Positions 1-10,770 of a stretch of 64,000 nt of DNA are shown here, one piece after another (position 1 is the stretch's first letter; the number at the start of each line of letters is the position of its first letter). The stretch is from Pigmentiphaga litoralis (GTDB lineage Bacteria; Pseudomonadota; Gammaproteobacteria; Burkholderiales; Burkholderiaceae_B). The DNA is taken from assembly GCF_013408655.1 (NCBI RefSeq), contig NZ_JACCBP010000001.1, forward strand, positions 2,852,001 to 2,916,000, read 5' to 3'. The translations under genes and the position numbers were made by a program. The notes beneath the pieces were generated by a model. The model ran no database searches. It worked only from the letters and a program-made list of their open reading frames with translations, and was not told where the DNA came from.

Positions 1-789
1 ATTCCGTACGGCGGCGCGCTGATGCTGATCGTGCTGGTGGCGATCCTGCTGTTCTACTTCGCCAAGGGCCCGATCAAGGTCCACGGCAAGCCGACCGGCC
101 GCCTGATCGAACGCTTCACGTACTTTGAACGCGCCTGCCACTGGGTCAACGCGATCGCCTTCTGCATTCTGGCGATCTCGGGCATCGTGATGGCCTTCGG
201 CAAGTTCTTTGCCCTGCCCATCCTGGGCGGCCAGATCTTCGGGCCGATCACCTGGGTGCTCAAGACCATCCACAACTTCGTCGGCCCGGCATTCGTCGTG
301 TCGCTGATCGTGATGTTCTTCGCCTTCGTGCGCGACAACTTCCCGGACAAGTCGGACTGGCTGTGGATCCGCAAGGGCGGTGGCCTGTTCAACGGCGAAC
401 ACGTGCCCGCCGGCCGCTTCAACGCCGGTGAAAAGCTGGTGTTCTGGGGCGGCGTGCTGTTCCTGGGCATCTTCGTGACGTTGTCCGGCCTGTTCCTCGA
501 CCACCTGCTGCCGGTCGGCGAATACACACGCGGCAACATGCAGATCGCGCACATGGTCCACGCCGTGGCGACCATCCTGATGATGTGCATGATCATGGGC
601 CATATCTACCTCGGTACGTTCGGCATGAACGGCGCCTATCGCGCCATGAAGACCGGCTACGTCGACGAGACCTGGGCCCGTGAACACCACGAAATCTGGT
701 ACGACGACATCAAGGCAGGGAAGATCCCTGCGCAACGCACGCCTGACCCGTCGGTGGCCAAGACCCCGACCCGTCCGGCCCGTGCCTGA
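1..789 (+). CDS. Formate dehydrogenase cytochrome b subunit (gamma), 5'-truncated by window
   Basis: Membrane cytochrome b subunit of a respiratory formate dehydrogenase. It anchors the catalytic and Fe-S subunits and passes electrons through b hemes to quinone. The frame is open to base 1, so the true start lies outside the window; the ATG at 22 is only an internal methionine. Hydrophobic segments fall near residues 1-18, 42-65, 95-113, 145-165 and 180-203, counted from that ATG. Histidines in or beside them (RACHWVNA, TIHNFVGP, AHMVHAVA, MGHIYLG) fit FdnI/FdoI heme ligands. The segment before GRLIERFTYFERACHW is an N-terminal extension relative to E. coli FdnI. The tungstate transporter nearby fits supply of the metal cofactor. 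Family assignment is secure; the exact isoform is not. Confidence 0.9.
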   Translation: MPYGGALMLIVLVAILLFYFAKGPIKVHGKPTGRLIERFTYFERACHWVNAIAFCILAISGIVMAFGKFFALPILGGQIFGPITWVLKTIHNFVGPAFVVSLIVMFFAFVRDNFPDKSDWLWIRKGGGLFNGEHVPAGRFNAGEKLVFWGGVLFLGIFVTLSGLFLDHLLPVGEYTRGNMQIAHMVHAVATILMMCMIMGHIYLGTFGMNGAYRAMKTGYVDETWAREHHEIWYDDIKAGKIPAQRTPDPSVAKTPTRPARA

Positions 790-804
790 ACGAGATCCAC
801 GATC

Positions 805-1275
805 ATGAAAAAATCGCTATTCGTTGTGCTGCTCGTGGCGGCCATGCCCGTCATGGCCAAGCTGCCGGCTCCGACGCCCGAGCTCAAGGCCAAGAGCGCC
901 GAAACCGCCGCCAAGCAGGCCTGGCAGGCCAAGGTGGACGGCTACCAGCTGTGCCAGTCGCAAGACAAGGTGGCGGCGGCCTATCGCACCAGCGCGCAGG
1001 CCGCCGGCAAGCCGGTCGGCCCGGTCGTGGCCACGCCGCCCTGCTCGGACCCGGGTGAATTCAAGTATGTGAATACCGACCTGGACCAGCGCCCGCTGGA
1101 AGCCGCTGGCGCCCATTCGCCGGCCACCCCTGCCGCCAGCCCGCACAACACGCGCGAGACGGATGCAGGCAGCAAGACGTCGGGCGGCGACACGGCCCCG
1201 GCCGCGCAGTCCAGCCAGCCCGCCACCGTCAAGGAACCGTCCACGCGCAATTCGGCGGAACCGTCCAAGAAGTAA
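805..1275 (+). CDS. Small exported protein downstream of formate dehydrogenase, unknown function
   Basis: A 156-residue protein starting 15 nt after the formate dehydrogenase gamma stop, so probably co-transcribed. Residues 1-18 (MKKSLFVVLLVAAMPVMA) are a clear Sec signal peptide. The mature part has a Lys/Ala/Gln-rich stretch and two cysteines (LCQSQDK and PPCSDPG) that could pair. The C-terminal third is low-complexity and rich in Ala, Pro, Thr and Ser, so probably disordered. I recognise no domain. The position suggests a periplasmic accessory of the formate dehydrogenase, but that is inference from neighbourhood alone. Confidence 0.75.
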   Translation: MKKSLFVVLLVAAMPVMAKLPAPTPELKAKSAETAAKQAWQAKVDGYQLCQSQDKVAAAYRTSAQAAGKPVGPVVATPPCSDPGEFKYVNTDLDQRPLEAAGAHSPATPAASPHNTRETDAGSKTSGGDTAPAAQSSQPATVKEPSTRNSAEPSKK

Positions 1276-1309
1276 TGCGTGCCAGGAAGGCCGGCTCAAC
1301 GCCGTGCCT

Positions 1310-2434
1310 TCATGCCTCGTCGGAAAGCGCCTGCGGTCGGGGCGCTTTTTTATTGGGAAAGTCCCACCACGACAGCACCCGGTTCATGGCCAGCACTTCG
1401 CCGGTATGGGACGGCTCGTAACCCGGCATCCGCGCCAGGTGCTGCTGCCATGCCTCGCTGCGCAGCACGCCCAGCAAGGCCTGCGTGGCGGGCAGATCCA
1501 GGGTGGATTTCAGGCAGACCAGAAAGTAGTTTTCCTGGCGCAGCGGCACGAAATCCAGGCCCTGCGCGTGCGCGGCCAGCTGGATGCCCAAGGCGGCGTC
1601 CGCGGCCCCCGACGCCACGGCATGGGCCACCGCCGCGTGCGAAGGCTCGGTCTGTTCGTAGCCCACGATGTCGCCTGGCGCGATGCCTTCATCGGCCAGC
1701 AATTCGTCCAGCAGCAGGCGCGTGCCCGTGCCCTTGGGCCGGTTCACGAAGCGCACGCCGGGCCGCGTCAGGTCCTGCAGGGTCATCAGGCTGCGCGGGT
1801 TGCCGCGCGCCACCATCAGCCCCTGCGTGCGCCGCGCAAAGCCGATCAGCTTGTGCTGCCCGGGTTGCAGCAGCGGCTTGTAGGTGCGTTCCGACAAGGA
1901 CCCGGTGGCGGGCGCCAGGGTGGTGTGAAAGCCCGCCATTTCACAGCGGCCTTCGTTCAATGCGCCAATGGCATCGACGCTGCCCGTGAACCGGATATCC
2001 AGATGCAGCTTGTCGCTGGCCACGGCATGGTCGCGCAGGCGGTTCAGCGCGTCGTCGTGGCTCGCCGTAAAGCTGACCACATGCGCCGCGTCGTCAAAGG
2101 CCACCGCAAAGGTACGTTCCAGTTCCGCCTGCAATGCATCGATCTGCGGAGCCAGCCGCGCCTGCGCCTGGCGTTCGGCCCACAGCAGCTTGTCGCCGAA
2201 TTCGCTCAGGCGCGCCGGGTGGCCCTTCTCCCACACCACCAGGGTGTGGCCCAGCGTCTGTTCCCATTTCTTGAGTTCGCCCCAGACGTGCCGGTACGAC
2301 AGGCCCATGCCTTTGGCCGCGGCCGAAATGGAACCATGGGCCCGGATGGCCTGGAGCAGATCCATGAGCGGGTTGCGGATGGCGGCCGACGCGCGGGACA
2401 CGCCAAAAGAGTAGGAAAGTTCGACTTGATGCAC
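1310..2434 (-). CDS. ModE-like HTH regulator with periplasmic-binding-protein-like sensor domain
   Basis: One-component transcription regulator of about 374 residues. The N-terminal part holds a winged HTH of the ModE/LysR type (LLQAIRAHGSISAAAKGMGL, then SYRHVWGELKKWEQ). The remainder resembles a substrate-binding-protein fold (LLQPGQHKLIGFARR, TRPGVRFVNRPKGTGTRLLLDELL). This HTH-PBP design is known for regulators beside molybdate or tungstate transporters. It is divergent from tupBCA and is the likely oxyanion-responsive regulator of it. No ATG start exists. GTG at 2434 has a GAGG 12 nt upstream; TTG at 2452 is the alternative. Function as a tungstate/molybdate sensor is inferred from architecture and context. 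Confidence 0.85.
   Translation of the reverse strand: MHQVELSYSFGVSRASAAIRNPLMDLLQAIRAHGSISAAAKGMGLSYRHVWGELKKWEQTLGHTLVVWEKGHPARLSEFGDKLLWAERQAQARLAPQIDALQAELERTFAVAFDDAAHVVSFTASHDDALNRLRDHAVASDKLHLDIRFTGSVDAIGALNEGRCEMAGFHTTLAPATGSLSERTYKPLLQPGQHKLIGFARRTQGLMVARGNPRSLMTLQDLTRPGVRFVNRPKGTGTRLLLDELLADEGIAPGDIVGYEQTEPSHAAVAHAVASGAADAALGIQLAAHAQGLDFVPLRQENYFLVCLKSTLDLPATQALLGVLRSEAWQQHLARMPGYEPSHTGEVLAMNRVLSWWDFPNKKAPRPQALSDEA
1324..1351 (+). terminator. Rho-independent terminator after the formate dehydrogenase operon
   Basis: AAAGCGCC (1324-1331) pairs with GGCGCTTT (1341-1348) around a 9-nt loop, followed by a T-run to 1351. It would end the plus-strand transcript about 50 nt after the small exported gene. 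It lies inside the last codons of the convergent regulator gene. Confidence 0.85.
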
Positions 2435-2541
2435 GCCGGCAGTATGCCTCAAAGCCGTCGCAACCGGTCCCTATGCACAGTGCTTCATATCGCCTCATCC
2501 GTGGGGGTCGGCTACCCTTTCGCCTGCCTTGATTCTTCAGT

Positions 2542-3294
2542 ATGCATAGCATTTCCGACAGCGCACTCACTGCGCTCACCTTGATTCTCGCGTTCGATCC
2601 CGTCCTGATCGCGATCGTATTGCGATCGCTGGCTGTCAGTGGATCCGCCTGTGCGATTGCCTGTGTGATCGGCCTGGCGCTGGGCGCCTGGCTGGGCGTT
2701 GCGCGCTTTCGCGGCCGCGGCATCGTCCTCACCCTCCTCAACACTTCGCTGGCACTGCCGTCCGTCGTCGTCGGCCTGCTGCTCTATCTGCTGTTGTCCC
2801 GCTCCGGTCCGCTCGGCTTTCTGGGATGGCTGTTCTCGTTCAAGGCCATGGTGCTGGCGCAGACCGTGCTGGTCTTGCCCGTGGTCATGGCGCTGGCACG
2901 GCAAGGGGTGGAAGACGCCGAACGCAGCCATGGCGAGCAGTTGCAGGCCCTGGGCGCCGGCACCTTTCTGCGCAGCCTGCTGCTGGCCTGGGACGAACGG
3001 TTCGCGCTGCTGACCATCGTGATCACGGCCTTTGGCCGCGCCGTGTCGGAAGTCGGCGCGGTCATGATCGTGGGCGGCAATATCGAAGGCTATACCCGGG
3101 TGATGACGACCGCGATCGCGCTGGAAACCAGCAAGGGCGACCTGCCCCTGGCGCTGGCCCTGGGGCTGATCCTGCTGACAGTGGTGCTGCTGCTGAACAC
3201 GCTGGTGTCGGTGTTGCGGCGGTGGCGGGAACAGCGCGACGGCGGGTCGCACGGTGGCTATGGCGGCGGGTCGCACGGAGCGATCGTGTCATGA
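2542..3294 (+). CDS. tupB: Tungstate ABC transporter permease
   Basis: A 250-residue integral membrane permease with about five or six hydrophobic segments. The central region (FGRAVSEVGAVMIVGGNIEG, near residues 165-184) is the EAA-type loop that docks on the ATPase and is characteristic of TupB/WtpB-like permeases. It is the first gene of tupBCA and overlaps tupC by ATGA at 3291. The C-terminus ends in a short Gly/His/Ser-rich tail (GGSHGGYGGGSHG) not usual in the family. Transport of tungstate rather than molybdate is inferred from the TupA-type receptor in the operon. Confidence 0.9.
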   Translation: MHSISDSALTALTLILAFDPVLIAIVLRSLAVSGSACAIACVIGLALGAWLGVARFRGRGIVLTLLNTSLALPSVVVGLLLYLLLSRSGPLGFLGWLFSFKAMVLAQTVLVLPVVMALARQGVEDAERSHGEQLQALGAGTFLRSLLLAWDERFALLTIVITAFGRAVSEVGAVMIVGGNIEGYTRVMTTAIALETSKGDLPLALALGLILLTVVLLLNTLVSVLRRWREQRDGGSHGGYGGGSHGAIVS

Positions 3295-3989
3295 GCCTCT
3301 TTCATCTCGACAAGGTCAATGTCCACTACGGATCGGTCGCGGCCCTGTCCGCCATCAGCCTGCGGATTGAAGATGGTGAACGTGTCGCCCTCGTCGGCGC
3401 CAACGGCAGCGGCAAAAGCACCCTGCTCCGCCTGCTGCACGGCCTGCTGCCGGCCAGCAGCGGCACCGTTGAACGCGTTGCGCGCGACCGCCAGGCGCTG
3501 GTCTTTCAACGCCCGTATCTATTGCGCACCAGTGTGCTGAACAACGTCGCCCTAGGCCTCTGGCTGCGCGGCACGCGGTGGCGCGACGCCCGGCCGCTCG
3601 CGCAGCGCGCGCTGGAACGGGTCGAGATGGACGGCCTGGCGCAGCGGTCCGCGCGCGCCTTGTCCGGCGGCCAACAACAACGCGTCGCCTTGGCGCAAGC
3701 GTGGGCCATGCGCCCCGATGTCCTGCTGCTGGACGAGCCCACCGCCAATCTGGATCCCCACGCCAAACGCGAAGTCGAAGCGCTGATGCAGGAATTTTCC
3801 TGTCCGGCCGACGGCCGCGCGCTGACCATGGTGTTCAGCAGCCATAACCTTGGCCAGGTCAAGCGCCTGGCCAGCCGTGTCATGTACCTCGAGCACGGCC
3901 GCCTGCTGGCGGACCTGCCCGTGGATCAGTTCTTCAACGGGACCTTGCCCGAAGAAGCGCATCTGTTCGTCAAAGGAGAAAGAATATGA
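3291..3989 (+). CDS. tupC: Tungstate ABC transporter ATP-binding protein
   Basis: ATPase of the tungstate importer, 232 residues. All nucleotide-binding motifs are visible: Walker A GANGSGKST (36-44), Q-loop VFQRP, signature LSGGQQQR, Walker B VLLLDEP and the switch histidine in SSHN. The start is the ATG at 3291, overlapping the tupB stop as ATGA. A longer upstream reading of the frame is antisense-like and has no support. The 3' end overlaps tupA by ATGA at 3986. It is short because it lacks the C-terminal regulatory domain of ModC-type ATPases, as expected for TupC. Confidence 0.93.
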   Translation: MSLFHLDKVNVHYGSVAALSAISLRIEDGERVALVGANGSGKSTLLRLLHGLLPASSGTVERVARDRQALVFQRPYLLRTSVLNNVALGLWLRGTRWRDARPLAQRALERVEMDGLAQRSARALSGGQQQRVALAQAWAMRPDVLLLDEPTANLDPHAKREVEALMQEFSCPADGRALTMVFSSHNLGQVKRLASRVMYLEHGRLLADLPVDQFFNGTLPEEAHLFVKGERI

Positions 3990-4795
3990 ACGCCGTCAAA
4001 TCCCTCGGTGCCATCGCATTGTTGATGATCGCAACGACCGCGGCCCAGGCCCAGTCCACCATCGTCATGGCATCCACCACCTCCACCGAACAATCCGGCC
4101 TCTTCAGCCACCTCCTGCCCGCGTTCAAGCAAGCCTCCGGCATCGACATCAAAGTGGTCGCCGTCGGCACCGGCCAGGCCTTGGACATGGGCCGCCGCGG
4201 CGATGCCGACGTGCTTTTCGTGCACGATCAGGCAGCCGAAGAAAAATTCATCGCCGAAGGCTATGGCATCAGACGCTACCCGGTCATGTACAACGACTTC
4301 GTGCTGGTCGGCCCCGCGTCCGACCCCGCCAAGGTCAAGGGCCAGGACATCGTCGCCGCCCTGAAAAACGTCGCAGCAGTCAACGCCGACTTCGTGTCGC
4401 GTGGCGACAAGAGCGGCACCGATGCCGCCGAACAGCGCTACTGGAAACAGGCCGGCATCGACAACAAGGGCACGGGCTACAAGGCCTGCGGCTGTGGCAT
4501 GGGCCCGGCCCTGAACATGGCTTCGTCCAGCGGCGGCTACGTCCTGGCCGACCGCGGCACGTGGCTCAGCTTCAAGAATCGCGGCGACCTGACCGTCCTG
4601 GTCGAAGGCGACACCAAGCTCTTCAACCAATACGGCACCATGGTCGTCAACCCGGCCAAGCACCCGCAGACCAAAGTGGCGGACGCGAAGAAGTTCGTGG
4701 ACTGGGTTATCTCGCCAGCCGGTCAAGAAACCGTCGCCGCGTACAAGATCAATGGCCAGCAGCTGTTCTTTCCGAATGCGAATACGGCCAAGTAA
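3986..4795 (+). CDS. tupA: Periplasmic tungstate-binding protein
   Basis: Substrate receptor of the tungstate importer, 269 residues with a signal peptide (MNAVKSLGAIALLMIATTAAQA). The mature N-terminus carries the TupA-type oxyanion motif STTSTEQSGL; the T-T-S...S-G pattern distinguishes TupA from ModA. Further conserved elements are GRRGDADVLFVHD and RGDKSGTD. It is the last gene of tupBCA and is followed by a strong terminator. Imported tungstate (or molybdate) would go to the pterin cofactor of the formate dehydrogenase encoded just upstream. Confidence 0.93.
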   Translation: MNAVKSLGAIALLMIATTAAQAQSTIVMASTTSTEQSGLFSHLLPAFKQASGIDIKVVAVGTGQALDMGRRGDADVLFVHDQAAEEKFIAEGYGIRRYPVMYNDFVLVGPASDPAKVKGQDIVAALKNVAAVNADFVSRGDKSGTDAAEQRYWKQAGIDNKGTGYKACGCGMGPALNMASSSGGYVLADRGTWLSFKNRGDLTVLVEGDTKLFNQYGTMVVNPAKHPQTKVADAKKFVDWVISPAGQETVAAYKINGQQLFFPNANTAK

Positions 4796-4813
4796 ACCCG
4801 TGCTGCGTTCATG

Positions 4814-4846
4814 AAAAAGGGCTGCGCAATGGCAGCCCTTTTTTTT
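4814..4846. terminator. Bidirectional rho-independent terminator after tupA
   Basis: GGGCTGC (4819-4825) pairs with GCAGCCC (4832-4838), flanked by a run of A on the left and eight T on the right. It can end both the tupBCA transcript and, on the other strand, the convergent hydrolase transcript. Confidence 0.9.
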
Positions 4847-4864
4847 CGATGTGCAGCACGCGGC

Positions 4865-6049
4865 CTAAGGAATCATCGCCGGCAACGCGCCACTTGCTGC
4901 GTTCAACGTGCAGCCGGGCGAGTCGAACAATGCAGCCTTGCCGCAGGCCGAGGTATAGACCTGTCCGGCGCTGTGGCCCGCGCCCGGGGCCACGCCCCAG
5001 CGGTGCACCAGCCGTTGCGGTTCGCGGGCTTTCATGTAGCCGATAAAGTTGCGCAGCCGTGCATAGCGGTGCACGCCCTGCGCTTCGCCTTCGCAGCTTT
5101 TGTCCAGAGCCGGATGCAGCGCATTCGTGTCGTTGCCGCCGAGCAGGTACACCACGTCGCGCTGCGCGTAATCGGACGCCAGCCATTGCACGTTGCGGTT
5201 GGCGGCGTAGTCGGGCGCCTGTTCAAAGCCGTACTTCCACTGGTTGAAGGCGGGGCAGGCCGCCGCGCGAAAGGGCGCGAAGCCCCCGCGCGCGGTGGGG
5301 CGGATGTCATCGAAGTACAGCAGCGATCCGGGGTCGCCAACGACCCAGCGCAGGATCACGCCGGTGCGTTCGACGGCGGCGAATACCGACCCTACCGCGG
5401 CATAGCGCTGCACCAGTTGGCCGCCCGCCGAAAAGCCGGCGACCACGATCTGCCGCAGGGCCGGAAACTGGGCGCGGTCGGACAGCGCCATCAGCATCTC
5501 GTCCAGCACGTCAAAGGAACTGATCGCGGCAGGGCCGGTGGCGGGTTCGCCGTCGGACCAGTTGCCTTTGCGCCAGGTTAATACCCGATCGCTTGACCCA
5601 CCCGACGACAGGTCGGCGGGTTCCGAGAACCGGGGCGCGATCAGGATGACGTTGTCGCGGTCCTTGCCCATGGCGCGCTGCACGTCGGCCAGTTCTTCGG
5701 CGGCGTTGCGGCGGATGCCGTGCACCACGATCACTGCCCGCGTGGCGGTCGACGGAATGCCGGAATGGTTGAGGGCGTCAACGGCTTGCGCGGGCCACGC
5801 ATAGACCGGCATGTCGCCGACGCCGGCCGTGGTCCGAACCACGAAGCGGCCGGTGGGTGCGGGCGCCGGCGCGGACGCGGCCTCGGTGTCTTTGCCCGGC
5901 TTCTTGCCGCGCGATGCGGCGGCCACCTGCTTGATGCTATCGACCGGCCCATCCGCCCAGGCAGTACCTGCCGCACACATCGACAGCACGGCGGCGGCAA
6001 GGACAGCAATGCGGGGCGCGTGCGGCGCGCGGGCCTGAAGACGGGACAT
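4865..6049 (-). CDS. Exported alpha/beta hydrolase-like protein
   Basis: A 394-residue predicted secreted hydrolase. A signal sequence ends near residue 32 (CAAGTAWA). An Ala/Pro/Lys-rich linker to about residue 65 follows, then an alpha/beta hydrolase core: VIVVHGIRRN (106-115, oxyanion strand) and GFSAGG (205-210, nucleophile elbow with Ser207). A C-terminal His is plausible in RWGVAPGAGHSAG. It has several cysteines, which could form disulfides in the periplasm. The substrate is unknown; it could be an esterase or an inactive fold member. It stands alone between the tup terminator and the thiC leader. Confidence 0.8.
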   Translation of the reverse strand: MSRLQARAPHAPRIAVLAAAVLSMCAAGTAWADGPVDSIKQVAAASRGKKPGKDTEAASAPAPAPTGRFVVRTTAGVGDMPVYAWPAQAVDALNHSGIPSTATRAVIVVHGIRRNAAEELADVQRAMGKDRDNVILIAPRFSEPADLSSGGSSDRVLTWRKGNWSDGEPATGPAAISSFDVLDEMLMALSDRAQFPALRQIVVAGFSAGGQLVQRYAAVGSVFAAVERTGVILRWVVGDPGSLLYFDDIRPTARGGFAPFRAAACPAFNQWKYGFEQAPDYAANRNVQWLASDYAQRDVVYLLGGNDTNALHPALDKSCEGEAQGVHRYARLRNFIGYMKAREPQRLVHRWGVAPGAGHSAGQVYTSACGKAALFDSPGCTLNAASGALPAMIP

Positions 6050-6140
6050 GGACGACCTCGATGCGAAAAAAAGCAGCAGGCATTATCGCAGACGGCCGGT
6101 TGACCGGGGGCCTGCCTTCCGGCCTATACTGGCGCCTCAA

Positions 6141-8328
<2,188 letters not shown>

Positions 8329-8519
8329 GCATGTTCATGTTCGATGCGCATGGATCGGAAGTCGTTTTTGGCGGGTTGTACACTGGCTGCATCGGTGCCT
8401 GGCAGTCAGCGATAGCCAAGCTGATGAGCAGGCCGCGCCGGGGTATCCACCCCCGCCAATTTTCTATCGGGCGCAGCAGTTCAAGCTGCGACCGTTCAAT
8501 TATTCATTCGGGATTTTCT

Positions 8520-9317
8520 ATGTCAGATGCGCTGGTTATTGCGGGCAAGTCGTACAGCTCGCGGTTGTTGGTCGGAACGGGCAAGTACAAGGACTTTGCG
8601 CAGACGCGCGCGGCGATTCAGGCCAGTGGCGCGCAAATCATTACGGTGGCGATCCGCCGGACCAATATCGGTCAGAACGCGGGTGAACCCAGTCTGCTGG
8701 AATATCTGCCGCCGAGCGAATTCACGCTGCTGCCCAACACGGCGGGTTGCTACAACGCCGAAGACGCGGTCCGCACGCTGCGCCTGGCGCGCGAACTGCT
8801 GGACGGACATGACCTGGTCAAGCTGGAAGTGCTGGGGGATAGCCACACGCTGTTCCCGAACATGCCCGAGACGCTGAAGGCGGCCGAAACCCTGGTCAAG
8901 GATGGGTTCAAGGTCATGGTCTATTGCACCGACGATCCCATCCAGGCGCGCATGCTGGAAGACATCGGCGTGGTGGCAGTCATGCCGCTGGCGTCGCTGA
9001 TCGGGTCGGGCATGGGAATTCTGAACCCCTGGAACCTGAAGCTGATCATTGATCAGGCGCGGGTGCCGGTGATCGTGGATGCGGGCGTGGGTACCGCGTC
9101 CGACGCGGCCATCGCGATGGAGCTGGGCTGTGACGCGGTGCTGATGAACACGGCGATTGCCGTGGCGCAAGACCCGGTGCTGATGGCATCGGCCATGAAG
9201 AAGGGTGTCGAGGCCGGCCGCGAAGCCTTCCTGGCAGGCCGGATGCCCAAGAAGCTGTACAGCGCGGCGCCCAGTTCGCCGATGGGCGGCATGATTGCGC
9301 CGCTGAAATCGGCGTAA
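8520..9317 (+). CDS. thiG: Thiazole synthase ThiG
   Basis: Forms the thiazole phosphate half of thiamine from deoxyxylulose phosphate, ThiS thiocarboxylate and dehydroglycine. 265 residues. Motifs typical of Thi[36 protein letters not shown] and [12 protein letters not shown]. The ATG at 8520 is chosen because homology begins at [20 protein letters not shown]. The in-frame extension back into thiC has no family support. The ribosome site is weak. The 191-nt gap from thiC carries no recognisable thiS, thiO or riboswitch, so ThiS must be encoded elsewhere. Confidence 0.95.
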   Translation: MSDALVIAGKSYSSRLLVGTGKYKDFAQTRAAIQASGAQIITVAIRRTNIGQNAGEPSLLEYLPPSEFTLLPNTAGCYNAEDAVRTLRLARELLDGHDLVKLEVLGDSHTLFPNMPETLKAAETLVKDGFKVMVYCTDDPIQARMLEDIGVVAVMPLASLIGSGMGILNPWNLKLIIDQARVPVIVDAGVGTASDAAIAMELGCDAVLMNTAIAVAQDPVLMASAMKKGVEAGREAFLAGRMPKKLYSAAPSSPMGGMIAPLKSA

Positions 9318-9329
9318 AGGCGGGGACGT

Positions 9330-9358
9330 CGTTCGCCGTCGGACGGCGAACGGCTTTT
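9330..9358 (+). terminator. Terminator after thiG
   Basis: CGTTCGCCG (9330-9338) pairs perfectly with CGGCGAACG (9344-9352), with TTTT at 9355-9358. A second perfect hairpin follows at 9377-9401 (CAGGGCCGGC / GCCGGCCCTG) without a T-run. Confidence 0.8.
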
Positions 9359-9444
9359 ACCGCACCTTTACAGTTCCAGGGCCGGCGTCATGCCGGCCCT
9401 GTCACGTCTGCTGTCGAGCAAATTTGCGCTTTCAAATCAATTAG

Positions 9445-9508
9445 TTGCGAATCGCAACCGTCTGGTTGACAGGGTCAACAAAATCGCCGTTCGTGCGATT
9501 AATGCACA
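9445..9508. promoter_or_regulatory. Cluster of three 15-bp inverted repeats (candidate operators)
   Basis: The 313-nt gap between thiG and the next gene contains GTTGCGA-A-TCGCAAC (9445-9459), GTTGAC-AGG-GTCAAC (9466-9480) and GTGC-N7-GCAC (9494-9508). The first two centres are 21 bp apart, two helical turns. They lie about 120-190 bp upstream of the beta-lactamase-like lipoprotein gene, in AT-richer DNA. Operator function is inferred. Confidence 0.5.
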
Positions 9509-9630
9509 GGGCGCATCAAAACATCCCTGATATGCAATGGATGGAACAGTTTCGCAAGCGTATCTTCCTGCCTTGAAGCCACATCTGCTGGCCACAACAA
9601 GACACGTCGAACAGACGACAGGAGGGGACC

Positions 9631-10770
9631 TTGGAAACCGTTCATCAGGAACGGCGCGCAGTCCTGCGCGCGCTGACATTGGCTGTACCGCTGGGAATGA
9701 CCTTGCCGCTGGCTGGCTGTGGCGGCAGTGATGCCGAAGCCGCCACCGCGCCCAGCATGCTTCCGGGCACGACGTGGGAACGTTACGCCAAGCCCGAAGA
9801 CGCAGGCTTTTCATCCGCATCGGTCAAGGCGTTCGAAACGGCGCTGTACCCGCTCGAAACCACGTCGGCCATGATCGTGCGCAACGGCAAGATCGCCTAT
9901 TCGTACAGCAACATCGACGACGTCGCCTACCTGGCGTCCGCCCGCAAAAGCATCGTGTCGATGCTGTATGGCAAATACGTGGCCAACGGCACGATCAACC
10001 TGGATGCGACCCTGGGATCGCTGGGCATCGACGACAACGCCGGCCTGCTTCCAATTGAAAAGACCGCCAGGATCCGCGACCTGCTGACCGCGCGGTCGGG
10101 CGTCTATCACCCGGCCGGCAGCCCCGGCAGCGCCGCCGGCATTCCGGAACGCGGCACCGTCACGCCCGGCACCAAGTTCATCTACAACAACTGGGACTTC
10201 AACGTCGTTGGCTTCCTGTTCGAAAAGCTGACGGGCCGCACGATCTTCGACGCGTTCAAGACCGACCTGGCCGACCCCCTGGGCTTTGAAGACTACGACG
10301 CCAGCCGGCAACGCATGCTGGGTTTCAAGACCAATGTGTCGCGCTACCTGGCCTATCACTTCTTCCTGTCGGGCCGAGACATGGCCCGCCTGGGTGTGTT
10401 GATGGCCAACGGCGGCCGCTGGAACGACACGCAACTGGTCCCCGCGGACTGGGTCGCGCAGAGCACGCAATTGCGGGTGCCCCGCAGCGACATTGCCGGC
10501 GAAGCCGACAACGGCTACGGGTACCTGTGGTGGATTCCTACCGCCACGCGCACCAGCGCCGACTGGCGCAACGCCTTCCTTGCGAACGGCAACTATGGCC
10601 AGTTCATCCTGGTGCTGCCGGCCATCAACACCGTCATCGTGCATCGCCGATCGGTCAGCGATGAATTCGCCGTGGCGCGCAATCTGGGCGACACCCCGGT
10701 CAACAAGGCCGGCGTGTCCAGCACCGATTTCCTGAAGCTTGTCGACGGAGTACTCAAAGATCATGTCTGA
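9631..10770 (+). CDS. Lipoprotein serine hydrolase of the beta-lactamase/family VIII esterase fold
   Basis: A 379-residue predicted lipoprotein. The lipobox LAGC places the lipidated Cys at residue 30. The catalytic SxxK motif is SARK (Ser103-Lys106) and the second motif is YNN (IYNNWDFN). These fit class-C beta-lactamase-fold hydrolases, including family VIII esterases and D-aminopeptidases. The start is TTG at 9631, chosen because a strong ribosome site AGGAGGGG (9620-9627) sits just upstream. It overlaps the next esterase gene, so the two form an operon. The substrate is unknown; an esterase is likelier than a lactamase given the neighbours. Confidence 0.88.
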   Translation: METVHQERRAVLRALTLAVPLGMTLPLAGCGGSDAEAATAPSMLPGTTWERYAKPEDAGFSSASVKAFETALYPLETTSAMIVRNGKIAYSYSNIDDVAYLASARKSIVSMLYGKYVANGTINLDATLGSLGIDDNAGLLPIEKTARIRDLLTARSGVYHPAGSPGSAAGIPERGTVTPGTKFIYNNWDFNVVGFLFEKLTGRTIFDAFKTDLADPLGFEDYDASRQRMLGFKTNVSRYLAYHFFLSGRDMARLGVLMANGGRWNDTQLVPADWVAQSTQLRVPRSDIAGEADNGYGYLWWIPTATRTSADWRNAFLANGNYGQFILVLPAINTVIVHRRSVSDEFAVARNLGDTPVNKAGVSSTDFLKLVDGVLKDHV

